Positions 1 to 8,430 of a DNA stretch of 64,000 bases are shown piece by piece (position 1 is the stretch's first letter; each line of letters begins with the position of its first letter). Where the stretch lies: positions 1 through 64,000 of the forward strand of contig NZ_JABANE010000039.1 in the NCBI RefSeq assembly GCF_012844305.1, in the 5' to 3' direction. The translations under genes were made by a program, and so were the position numbers. Origin of the DNA: Flammeovirga aprica JL-4 (GTDB lineage: Bacteria; Bacteroidota; Bacteroidia; Cytophagales; Flammeovirgaceae). The notes under the pieces were generated by a model. The model saw nothing but the letters and a program-made list of their open reading frames with translations, did not search any database and was not told the origin of the DNA.

Positions 1-69
1 CTATGACCATTTTTCACTATATCGTTGCCTTCACAGTGAGGACAACGTATTTCTTTGTAATGTCTCATA
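1..69 (-). CDS. IS1-family transposase, N-terminal fragment (runs off window)
   Basis: The first 23 codons read MRHYKEIRCPHCEGNDIVKN followed by GHS. This is the zinc-ribbon start (CPHC, then IVKNG) typical of the InsA-type part of IS1-family transposases. The gene starts at the ATG whose complement is at 67-69 and leaves the window at position 1, so its length and intactness cannot be judged. Known of the family: this N-terminal domain binds the terminal inverted repeats. Confidence 0.7.
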
Positions 70-107
70 TACATATAACAAAGAATCAACCTAAATCATC
101 CATTACC
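1..107 (-). mobile_element. Right end of an IS1-type element (partial)
   Basis: Read on the minus strand, the DNA from 107 begins GGTAATGGATGATTTAGG, resembling the GGTGATGCTG terminal repeat of IS1. It lies 38 bases before the transposase start at 69, as expected for IS1. Immediately beyond 107 the reading frame of another transposase is cut, so 107 is probably the insertion junction. The other end and the target duplication are outside the window. Confidence 0.55.
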
Positions 108-645
108 CAATTTTTAATGCATAGGCTCTACCAAATTTCCCATTAGAGGTTATTTCTAAAGCTACATTGATAAGCTTTTTATCTCCTTTGGCTCTACCTT
201 GACTGCCAGCGTCATACCCACCTACAGCAAACTCATCTACTTCAACATACCCCTTCAAAGGATGCTGTAAACTACTTTGCATAGCATATTGTACTTTACG
301 TCTGAAATTTAAACAGCTTTGATAACTCAAGGACAGTTTCTCACTTAAAGTTAAAGTGGAGATACCTTTCTTATCACAACTAACTTTAAATATGAATTCA
401 AAAGCAGTTAGAATTGAAAACTTAAGCTTATGAAATAGGGTATGAGCTGTAACAGACTCATCATATTTACACTTTTGACAACGTCTGGAATGTAACTTTT
501 TACCTTTCATATATTTTGTATGTTCACATTTCCTACATTTGTAATGATCACTCCACTTTAGTGTCGATAAATATTCAAGACAATCTTCTTCTTTTTGAAA
601 TGTTGAATAAAATGTTCTATCGTCAAAACCTTCAAAATTGATCAT
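103..645 (-). pseudogene. Truncated IS1595/ISXO2-like transposase
   Basis: The 180-residue product starts with a zinc ribbon (CxxC at residues 37/40 and 56/59), as in ISXO2-like transposases, and then enters the DDE nuclease domain at GYVEVDEFAVGG. Full members are about 300 residues; this one stops after GRAYALKIG. The stop codon lies in the sequence that looks like the end of the adjacent IS1 element, so insertion truncated it and the second and third catalytic acids are missing. It should be inactive. I could not identify its inverted repeats with confidence. Confidence 0.8.
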
Positions 646-744
646 AATACATCTAGTTGTTTGATTACTTTTACACTAATGTAAATCAGTTAACCGTAAC
701 AGAAGTACGTTTTATGATTTAGGGCGATCTAAGTTCATATACCT

Positions 745-818
745 ATAAAAATATAGTCCATTCCATTAAGAATAAAACTTTCAATATCTTTTATGCTTAT
801 GGATGATGAGAGGTTGAA
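745..818 (-). pseudogene. Orphan toxin-tip fragment (copy of 3' part of the 1145-residue toxin gene)
   Basis: Positions 745-796 match 1881-1932 base for base (52 bp), and similarity continues with a few differences to about 818. The matching part of the toxin gene encodes residues around IKDIESFILNGMDYIFI. On the minus strand the fragment reads the same residues and then hits a stop. It has no start codon and no surrounding gene. It is a remnant of a second toxin 3' end, as seen where toxin C-termini are exchanged by recombination. Confidence 0.75.
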
Positions 819-821
819 AAT

Positions 822-856
822 TAAAAAACACTTCCTAAAGTAACTCAAGAAGTGTT
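822..856 (-). terminator. Intrinsic terminator after the toxin/immunity cluster
   Basis: The arms 827-834 and 849-856 (AACACTTC/GAAGTGTT) pair perfectly over 8 bp. On the minus strand the stem is followed by a run of T. It lies about 30 bases past the stop of the 271-residue gene. Confidence 0.8.
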
Positions 857-887
857 CTTATTATTCTACAATGAATATCTTTTTCGT

Positions 888-1703
888 TTATAGCTGAAAA
901 CGCTCTTCCAAAGGTGGAATCATATCCTCTTTTTCCAACTCCAACATGGCTTCTCTTAAGTAACCATAAGTCTCCCTAAGAGATTTCATACTTTCATCTG
1001 ATTCATAATTATAAAAATCCTTATAGGTATGTAATTCGATCAAATTATAATCTCTTCCATCAACTTGTTTTAATAGAGTGGTATTATATAAAGCAGGCGT
1101 TTGGGATATTTTTTCAAAAGTGTAATCCTCATCAAACTTCAATTCTCCTAAGATCATCTTCCAACATATTGATATTCCTGTAAATGGAAAATCATTTAAA
1201 TGACGAAACATAATTTCATTAGTATATATACCATTTGTTGTTTCATCATTAATTAAAGTTCTAAGATCATATCGAATAGGTACTGTTAATTCTAAGAATA
1301 AAGGTTTATAATAATTGAAAAGTTCTTCAAACTTATCCTCATTCAAGGCTCTTTTATCAAAATATAAATCAATGGAAGTATTTGAATATTTTTTATCATA
1401 GTCTCTTTCATCTTTGTCATCATTATCTCCTAACTTTGTAAACTGTAAGAAAAATAAATCACTTCTCAAATGAATATTAATATTACATTTTTTATACTCA
1501 TCTGAACTTAAGAAGTTGATAATAGTATTAAAGTCAAATTCTTTGTTAATTACTGTTACAAATTCTCTATCAACTTCATACTTCAATTCCATAGTCTTAA
1601 ATTCTTCAACAAATGGATTAATAAACAAACCTTGAAAATACTCTTCTTTGAAATGAATATCATCTAATTGTAACCCTATAAACTGCAATAAATTTTCTTT
1701 CAT
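888..1703 (-). CDS. Hypothetical protein, probable immunity partner of the upstream toxin
   Basis: This is a 271-residue, acidic, soluble protein without signal peptide or membrane segment. I do not recognise a named family. It starts 8 bases after the stop of the 1145-residue toxin-like gene and is the last gene before a terminator. That position and size are usual for an immunity protein protecting the producer from a C-terminal toxin domain. The sequence is rich in aromatic and acidic residues (for example DDKDERDYDKKYS near residue 95), which suits binding to a basic nuclease. The immunity role is inference from context only; an accessory effector or a chaperone is possible. Confidence 0.6.
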   Translation of the reverse strand: MKENLLQFIGLQLDDIHFKEEYFQGLFINPFVEEFKTMELKYEVDREFVTVINKEFDFNTIINFLSSDEYKKCNINIHLRSDLFFLQFTKLGDNDDKDERDYDKKYSNTSIDLYFDKRALNEDKFEELFNYYKPLFLELTVPIRYDLRTLINDETTNGIYTNEIMFRHLNDFPFTGISICWKMILGELKFDEDYTFEKISQTPALYNTTLLKQVDGRDYNLIELHTYKDFYNYESDESMKSLRETYGYLREAMLELEKEDMIPPLEERFQL

Positions 1704-1711
1704 ATCAATCT

Positions 1712-4700
1712 TTAATTAATTATATGTAACTGACCTTCATCGTCAAGGTAATTCACTCTAATTAGTTTATTTTCTATCACTTCAGCTTTCTTTTTCTTAG
1801 CTACCTTTTTAATTTGATCATAAGCCTTCTCCGCCGCCATTCTAGCATTATCACCAGCTTTTTTACCTACTTTATGTTCAATAAAAATATAGTCCATTCC
1901 ATTAAGAATAAAACTTTCAATATCTTTTATGCCTGCGGATGATGATAAGTTGGAAAGGATTTCTTTATATCCTTCTTTTTTCTTTAATATCATATCTAAA
2001 AGGATTATATAATTTTCAATTTGTGTTTCTGAAATCCCTCCATTAGTATATCCCGCTTTCACTTCTATTAAAAATGAAACAACATTTTTATGTTTATTTC
2101 CACTAATGAAAGAACTAAATAAACCATCAGGCTGAAAATTAACTGTATTCCCTTTTAAGTTTTTGAAAGTTTCACTCTTGTCTAATATTGGTTTAATGAT
2201 ATTCACCTCAATATTCTTAGGAATCTTATACAATATTCTTATAATTTTTTCTTGCAGAATATAATGTTCTGCAACCGAACCAAACCCTTGTCTAAATGGT
2301 TGTAAAAACTCCGTCAATAATGATGGTTTATCGGGTATTATTTGAACATAATGTGCGTAAAACCCTTTTCTGAATTTTGACTCCACATCTCCAAGATTTT
2401 TATATTTTGAAAAGTCAAAATCATCTAAATATTTCAGTAAATCCCTGTACTTTTCCTTTACCATGGAACTTGGCAGCTTATTCTTTCTTATAAGTTGTAC
2501 CAACTCGGGGTTCGTTGCCTCTATAAGTAACAGTCCCTTTTCTCTTTCAGATTTAATTCCTTTAAAAAGGTCTGTTAATGGAATATCATCTTTTACTCCG
2601 TTTAGAAATTTTTTAAGTTTTTCTGGATCTTTGATTACTGCCTCTACACTACTGATAAATTTTTTAGCCTTTATATCTTGTAATTTTTCTCCTTCAAACT
2701 TTTTTAAATATTTAGGTATATCTTCTACTGCTATCGTTTCAAGATGTCGAATAATCTTATCTATATCATCAAAATCTAATCCACCCGCTCCTTCTGAAAT
2801 ATTAATAATCAATTTATGGAAAATCGCAGAAAAGCTGACTTTATTTTGTTCAAATTTTGAATTTTCAATAAGCCCCTCAAAAGCTTTAATACACCTTTTC
2901 ACTTTTTCATTATCAGCATTTTTTAATGCTATAGTCAGTTTTTCTATTTTATAATTAAACTCTAAGAATACTTCTGTGATGTGTGTTAATACATCTTTTT
3001 TCACATCCGCTTTAAGTAAAAAGTTTATAAAATCAGTAATACTTTCTTTATCATGCTTAATTAAGAATTCTTGATGTTTCTTCACCACTTTTTTAAATAG
3101 TTCAGCTGCTTCCGCACTAAGTCCTTTACAGATTTCATCAGTATCATCAAGAAGATTATGTTTGAGAGTGAAATATTGGCTTCTCTCCAGTTTATTAAGT
3201 AGTACATATAACTCTTCTTTAATAACCTGAGGGGCTTTCTCTTTTAAGATATATTTTAGTGTATCTTGATAAGCACTTCTCCTAACATTTACCTTATGTA
3301 AAAGTTCTTCAACAAATTCTGATACATTGTGTATCTTACCTTTATCTTTTAATACAGTACCTAACTCTGTAAGTTCACTACTGATTGATTTACCACTTCT
3401 TAAAGCTTTTGATAATTTAGGCAATACCTTGATGACATCATATAAATCTATAATGGCACCTGCATAAGCCACTAAAAGCCAGCCCAGTGCTGGATCTTTT
3501 TGACTTAAAGCTAGTTCTGGGTCAATTGACGTATTGGCGATTGCTTTATCTTCAAAATACTCTGTATGAACATAATATAGGTCTATACCAGTTACTGCAA
3601 GTGAGCTAGCTCCAAGAACTCCTGCCAAAACTGGGTAACCTGCACCTCCTGTGTATGCCGTTAATATTCCTGCTCCAATACTTAATAAAGCTAACCCAAG
3701 ATCTCTAAATAGTTTATCGTCTTCAGCATTCTGAACTTGACTGTCTATATATTCATTATAATGACTTAAGTTTGTAAAATTACAATTGAGTTTTGCCTCC
3801 TCAATGACAAGTTCCATTGCTAATACTTTCTCAGGTTTAGAAAGTACTGTTTCACGAACATCTTCTATATTTTCAAGGCGTTCAACAATATGTTCTTTAA
3901 AATGCTGTGCTAATCCCTGAGAAGAATTTTTATCTTTTACATACTCTTCATAGAGGCTCAGAAGATTAATTTTAGGATCAAGAAAAATTGGGTGGTTTGA
4001 AGCCAGTTTATTTCTAATGCTATTACTGTATGCTATGGTATTTTGTTTTGCTTTATGATACAGTTCATCAGCTGGATTATCCTTAGAAATAGAAGTACCA
4101 TATGATGAGCTTCCTCCATCAATAAGTGCTTTAGTCCAGAAATATTTATTTTCTATACCTTTTAATTCAGATAAGTGTTGTAACTCTTTTTCGTAAGAGC
4201 ATAAAGATTCGAAATGATTTTGAGCATTATTCTTTATGATCCCATTGTATTCCTGAAGTAATTTACTTTCACTTTTAGCTAACCATAGCTCAACTATTTC
4301 TACTGCTTTTGGAAGGAAAGTTCCATTATAAAATTTTTTTGATGTCTTTACTAAATGTTCATTGAATGCATTTTCATTAGCAAAACCTTGATCATTTAAG
4401 GCTACTTTATATTTTTGCTTTACTTTTTTTAGTTCCTCATGTGATGCACTTTTACTTGCTTTATCCTCAAGATCATTTTTAATTTCGAGTAATTCAGATA
4501 TATCAAGGTCCTCTTCTAGTTGTTGGTCAACTTTTTTATTCTTAGTTATCACCGATGCATAAGATTTTGTAGAAAGATCTTTTAAAAAGAATTTAAGTTC
4601 TTCCTCCTCGAGCTCTCTGTCATAATCAAAACCAGCACACTTCCTTTTAATAACCTCCACATTAGGATGATTCTTAATCAACTTTAAAAATAACCAATAA

Positions 4701-5149
4701 GGTATTTCACCTTTGACTTTTAATACCCAATATACTTTCTGCATTAATGAAATTGTCCTCCAATCTTGAATTCCAATAATAAACTCCTGAGTATTTAAAT
4801 TTTGCACAACATATCTTACTAAAGATATATCATTAAAAAAATATTTTTCATCATTAGGGGTAAATAAGCGCATTACTTGAGGAGCTATTTCATCAAAATC
4901 AGAAAAGAAACCATGCTCATCAATTAGAACTTTTTTTAATTCATAATAGAAAACAGGGGAAGCCTCAAACTTAGCGTCATTATTCTGAGATTCTAACAAC
5001 ATCCCTTTTAATCTATCCAACCGTTCTCCATTAACTCTTCTATCATTTGCCAAATATTGCTCTTTTGACTTTTGGGATATCGGCTGGCTATCATGATTAT
5101 TATCTTCCTCATGTTCATAATCATTACTCTGAGATTTATATTTTTGCAT
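1712..5149 (-). CDS. Large toxin/effector with C-terminal PD-(D/E)XK nuclease-like domain
   Basis: The 1145-residue protein has three visible parts. Residues 1-50 (MQKYKSQSNDYEHEED, then QPISQKSKEQYLANDRR) are almost the same as the start of the 322-residue protein encoded at 5563-6531. Residues ~200-490 and ~600-960 are long, charged and helical, separated by a Gly/Ala-rich hydrophobic stretch (~490-600) that could enter a membrane. The last ~190 residues contain PDG (1007-1009), IEVK (1028-1031) and a following QIENY, matching the D...ExK plus Q pattern of the PD-(D/E)XK nuclease superfamily. There is no Sec signal. A shared leader, translocation-like middle and enzymatic tip followed by a probable immunity gene suggest an effector delivered by a contractile injection system; that delivery route is inference. 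Confidence 0.65.
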   Translation of the reverse strand: MQKYKSQSNDYEHEEDNNHDSQPISQKSKEQYLANDRRVNGERLDRLKGMLLESQNNDAKFEASPVFYYELKKVLIDEHGFFSDFDEIAPQVMRLFTPNDEKYFFNDISLVRYVVQNLNTQEFIIGIQDWRTISLMQKVYWVLKVKGEIPYWLFLKLIKNHPNVEVIKRKCAGFDYDRELEEEELKFFLKDLSTKSYASVITKNKKVDQQLEEDLDISELLEIKNDLEDKASKSASHEELKKVKQKYKVALNDQGFANENAFNEHLVKTSKKFYNGTFLPKAVEIVELWLAKSESKLLQEYNGIIKNNAQNHFESLCSYEKELQHLSELKGIENKYFWTKALIDGGSSSYGTSISKDNPADELYHKAKQNTIAYSNSIRNKLASNHPIFLDPKINLLSLYEEYVKDKNSSQGLAQHFKEHIVERLENIEDVRETVLSKPEKVLAMELVIEEAKLNCNFTNLSHYNEYIDSQVQNAEDDKLFRDLGLALLSIGAGILTAYTGGAGYPVLAGVLGASSLAVTGIDLYYVHTEYFEDKAIANTSIDPELALSQKDPALGWLLVAYAGAIIDLYDVIKVLPKLSKALRSGKSISSELTELGTVLKDKGKIHNVSEFVEELLHKVNVRRSAYQDTLKYILKEKAPQVIKEELYVLLNKLERSQYFTLKHNLLDDTDEICKGLSAEAAELFKKVVKKHQEFLIKHDKESITDFINFLLKADVKKDVLTHITEVFLEFNYKIEKLTIALKNADNEKVKRCIKAFEGLIENSKFEQNKVSFSAIFHKLIINISEGAGGLDFDDIDKIIRHLETIAVEDIPKYLKKFEGEKLQDIKAKKFISSVEAVIKDPEKLKKFLNGVKDDIPLTDLFKGIKSEREKGLLLIEATNPELVQLIRKNKLPSSMVKEKYRDLLKYLDDFDFSKYKNLGDVESKFRKGFYAHYVQIIPDKPSLLTEFLQPFRQGFGSVAEHYILQEKIIRILYKIPKNIEVNIIKPILDKSETFKNLKGNTVNFQPDGLFSSFISGNKHKNVVSFLIEVKAGYTNGGISETQIENYIILLDMILKKKEGYKEILSNLSSSAGIKDIESFILNGMDYIFIEHKVGKKAGDNARMAAEKAYDQIKKVAKKKKAEVIENKLIRVNYLDDEGQLHIIN

Positions 5150-5158
5150 GTTAGTTCA
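5019..5158 (-). repeat. Leader repeat, copy 1 (5' end of the toxin gene)
   Basis: About 140 bp covering the start of the toxin gene and the few bases before it closely resemble 6401-6540. The last ~54 bases, including the first 15 codons and several upstream bases, are identical. Because non-coding bases are included, this looks like a recent duplication or gene-conversion tract. Confidence 0.8.
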
Positions 5159-5159
5159 T

Positions 5160-5573
5160 TTAATAAAGTTTAAGCATAAAAAATGATATAGCTAGAGTAT
5201 CATTAATAGTAATTAATTCATTTGGGAATGAAATTACCTTCACTTTACATTTAATGGACTCATCAATAACCTTTTGAGAACAATTAGATAACGAATCAAA
5301 ATAAGGTCTACCATGTTGATCGAGGATAGCTAGTACTTCTCCATCTTTTTCTATAAAACTAAGCCTAGTGATATAAAGTGTTGATCCTGCTTTTTGATCA
5401 ATATGTTTTATGCAATTTGTATAAGTATTCATAAAATCAGGTTGTAACACAATCTGAGCATACAAGTTTGTATTAGTATCATCAAACCCAACTTCAACTT
5501 TTCTAATATGATCTTGACCAAAAACTGAATAGGTTGTTAGAAATATAAATAATAGGAATACTCTATTTTTCAT
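5160..5573 (-). CDS. Small secreted protein of the effector cluster
   Basis: I start it at the ATG of MKNRVFLLFIFLTTYSVFGQ, a classic signal peptide ending FGQ, giving 137 residues; an upstream in-frame ATG would add 15 residues that spoil the signal. The first 11 bases overlap the end of the 322-residue gene, so translation is probably coupled. The mature part has three cysteines (in TNCIKH, SNCSQK, IKCKV) and no domain I recognise. Its stop is 10 bases before the toxin ATG. Among neighbours without Sec signals it is the only exported product. It could be a periplasmic inhibitor or accessory factor for one of the two effectors, but nothing shows this directly. Confidence 0.65.
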   Translation of the reverse strand: MKNRVFLLFIFLTTYSVFGQDHIRKVEVGFDDTNTNLYAQIVLQPDFMNTYTNCIKHIDQKAGSTLYITRLSFIEKDGEVLAILDQHGRPYFDSLSNCSQKVIDESIKCKVKVISFPNELITINDTLAISFFMLKLY

Positions 5574-6531
5574 TATTTGCGAAATTATTATAAGCTTTGG
5601 GTACCTTAGAAGAAACATTTCCTTTGTAAAAAGGATTGTCCTTGTTTTTATTATAAAATGATTTTAGATAATTCTCAAAACTAATCCAATAGTCTCCATT
5701 TTTCTTTATTGATTTATCACCATCATGAAAATTTAATAAGTAAGACAAAGACCCCTTTTCCATACTAGGAATCGCAAGTTCTACCATATAATCAGGAATT
5801 AATGATAATTGTTTATCTGCTGAATTTATTAGTAACATGTCAAATATCTTAGCTTCTGCTTCAATTTCTGCTGTGCTTCGGGGAGATGTTCCTGCTTTTT
5901 TATTCTCTTGAGTTATCCCATAGAGATAAAACTGATATTGGTGAAATAACTCTTCACCTATAGCCATCAATCTTTCACTTAAAAAACCTTCATCCTCATA
6001 ATTATTCATTGGTTTAAAAACCACTAAACCTCCATTATTACTTTTTTTATCTTCATAGGGTGCCCTAGCCATAGCATTTCCCTGTCCTTCAGTAACGTTC
6101 AATATTGCATCAATATTAATAGCTATATTAACTTCAAAATCTTGGAGGTTTTCCAATGTAGTATATAGATTATCAAACACTATTGATTCATTTCTATAAT
6201 TATGAATTACTGTTAGTAACTCTTTATAATGCTTCTCATTAAGATCCGCACTTCCAATAATTCGAGCATTATTATCTACTAATACAAATTTTATATTAGA
6301 TTCATTATCAGGATTTTGTTTTATATTTTTATTAATACTCTGATTACTTTGCTTTTGTTTTTGAAAAGAAAGTAATTCTTCTTTTAATTTATTCAGCCGT
6401 TCTCCATTGACTCTTCTATCATTAGCCAAATATTGCTCTTTTGATTTTTGGGATATTGGCTGGTGCTGGTTCTCATGATTATAATCTTCCTCATGTTCAT
6501 AATCATTACTCTGAGATTTATATTTTTGCAT
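5563..6531 (-). CDS. Putative effector with degenerate zincin-like motif
   Basis: The 322-residue protein opens with the ~50-residue leader it shares with the 1145-residue toxin and then a low-complexity Gln/Asn/Lys linker (~55-78). The remainder has a fold I cannot name but contains GEELFHQYQ (192-200) and EIEAEAKIFD (222-231). This resembles the HExxH plus downstream Glu arrangement of zinc metallopeptidases in Bacteroidota effectors, except that the first His is Glu193. The enzyme may be inactive or use another ligand set. It sits between the AAA+ ATPase remnant and the secreted small protein. An effector role is inferred from the shared leader. Confidence 0.55.
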   Translation of the reverse strand: MQKYKSQSNDYEHEEDYNHENQHQPISQKSKEQYLANDRRVNGERLNKLKEELLSFQKQKQSNQSINKNIKQNPDNESNIKFVLVDNNARIIGSADLNEKHYKELLTVIHNYRNESIVFDNLYTTLENLQDFEVNIAINIDAILNVTEGQGNAMARAPYEDKKSNNGGLVVFKPMNNYEDEGFLSERLMAIGEELFHQYQFYLYGITQENKKAGTSPRSTAEIEAEAKIFDMLLINSADKQLSLIPDYMVELAIPSMEKGSLSYLLNFHDGDKSIKKNGDYWISFENYLKSFYNKNKDNPFYKGNVSSKVPKAYNNFANNEK

Positions 6532-6540
6532 GTTAGTTTT
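6401..6540 (-). repeat. Leader repeat, copy 2 (5' end of the 322-residue gene)
   Basis: This is the partner of 5019-5158. Differences cluster in codons 17-24, where this copy has an extra His-Gln pair (ENQHQPISQ against DSQPISQ); the flanking codons are nearly unchanged. The leader ends near residue 50, after which the two proteins have no similarity I can see. Confidence 0.8.
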
Positions 6541-6605
6541 GTGTTATATCAAAGCATGCTTAAGTAAAATAAACATTTCCTAAACATGCTTTCCATTATT
6601 TTAGT

Positions 6606-8088
6606 CTACATTCTTTTACCTGAATGTACAGAAGACCTACCTAATCGTTGTTCCATAAGTGCTGGAGCAGGTGCTGAATCTCTACAAATAACAAACTGTG
6701 AATCACGCTTAAAATACTCTTTTTCAAGATGTTTTTCTACAATAATTTGGTCCACATCATATATATCTTTGTCAAGGCACTCTATCATAACATTAGACAT
6801 ACATGATGCTATGTTTGCTCCTGTAACTTGAAATTCTTCAGCCAATTTCTCCGCAAGATTTTCTTTATACACAAAAGGAGGTGAAATAGCGTTTTCCCAT
6901 AATTTTAATCGCTCATTTTTAAGAGGAAATCCAAATTCTATTATTTCAGATACCCTTCTAAGCATTGCTTTATCAAAATGAGTTCTTATATCTCTAACAT
7001 TTGTTGCAAGAATCACAATACCATCAAATCTTTCTACCCTTTGCAAAAGATAACTCATTTCTTGATTTGCATACTTATCCTTTGAATCTGTAATTTCTTC
7101 ACTACGCTTTGAGATGATAGAATCAGCTTCATCTATAAATAGGATAGCATTTTGACCATGCAGCTTTTGAAAAACTTTTTCCATTTGCTTTTCAAAATCA
7201 CCAATATATTTAGATACTACTCTAGAAATATCAAGAGTATAAGTATCTAAGCCATATTTCTTACCTAAATGTAGTTGCTGTTAGCGTTTTACCAGTACCT
7301 GGGGATCCAGCAAAAACATACATCTTATTTGTTTTGATCTTCTTGAAAAATGGTTGATCCTTTTGCTGTTTAATATTTTGACATATCCTTAACCAAGTGA
7401 CAAAAGGTTCTAAATTTTCTAAAGTTCCAGAAGTGAGAACTACCTCTTCAAAATCCATCTTAGAAGTCGTTAAGTTTGCAGGAAACCCAACTTCACTGTC
7501 TAGAGGTGGATATCCCCCTCCATTAAGGTAAACTAAGAAATTTTCGCTAAGTTTTACAACTTTATTTCTAACACCTAAAACATCACCTTTTGTAACAACT
7601 GATTCAAATGTAATTACAGCATTTTTTATTAGAGGATGTTGAGGATCTGTAAAATAATTATACATTACCCAATGACTATCAGGATAATACATAGTCAAAA
7701 AAGTATGAAATGAAGGGGTAAACCTTTTCTTTGTCGATTCTAAATGTCCCTGATACTTTGCATGTAATGATACATTATCACCATGAATAAAAAAAGGAGT
7801 GAAAATTTCATGGTAGTTCTCCCAAGCATAGGCGAAAACAACAAGTGCTAGATCATCATGACTCAATGATAACCTTTCAATTAATTTGTATAGGTTACTG
7901 CTTCTCAACCCTTGCAATATCATATCGAATTGATATGTTTCCAATCGAAGAACACTAGAAGAAAAATCACCTTCATTCACTTCCAGATCAATAATGCTCT
8001 TGATATGTAGATCTAAGACATCAATTATTGGTCTAAGATCATTTTTTTCTGCTTTTATATCAAGAGTCTCGTCAATAGTTGTCTTCAT
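6606..8088 (-). pseudogene. CDC48/FtsH-like AAA+ ATPase of contractile-injection type, frameshifted
   Basis: The first frame (275 residues) has a helical N-terminal part and ends just after Walker A, GSPGTGKT (261-268), at TFR-stop. The second frame carries Walker B (ILFIDEAD), sensor-1-like ILATNV and an arginine-finger region FDKAMLRR, ending at 6606. Deleting one T from the TTT run opposite 7267-7269 joins the two as TLGKKYGLDTYTLDISRVVS, giving about 493 residues, and every expected AAA+ element then lies in one frame. Such ATPases accompany extracellular contractile injection clusters (Afp15-like) in Bacteroidota. As written the gene cannot make a working ATPase. A sequencing error is the main alternative. 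Confidence 0.75.
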
Positions 8089-8430
8089 TTAAATTGTTCA
8101 ATAGTTTCATGCTTTCACTAAAAATAAATTCAGTTTGAGAATGTAATGTTAGTTTAAGCTAAATTTTTTAAATTGAAAAATAGTTCCCAAATATAGCTAT
8201 TTTTGTTAATGTATCTATACATAAATTGTGTTTTATCAATTGACAATTAAAACTTACTAATATAGATATCATTAATACAATTATCAGACCATCGACTATT
8301 TACAGATTATTTCTCAGCTAACCTAAAATCTATAATTAAATATTCTTTGTAGGTGTTTTTTTCTGATTTAAATCGAAAACAAAATTTTCTTTTCTGTGTT
8401 ATCCAATTAACATATTACAATAATACAAAA
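8089..8430. other. Divergent intergenic region
   Basis: This AT-rich stretch lies between the ATPase remnant (leftward) and the SDR gene (rightward) and should hold both promoters. I see a weak hairpin of AAAAATAG/CTATTTTT near 8175-8205, but no convincing promoter boxes and no small ORF. Confidence 0.5.

Noticed and set aside
2463..2954. 163-codon plus-strand ORF opposite the toxin gene
   Set aside because: It is a low-complexity shadow (Ser/Phe/Leu-rich) of the minus-strand coding sequence and has no start context or homology sign.
6606..8088. Programmed ribosomal frameshift in the AAA+ gene
   Set aside because: The ACATTTAGG context is not a recognised slippery site and I see no pseudoknot; a mutation or sequencing error is simpler.
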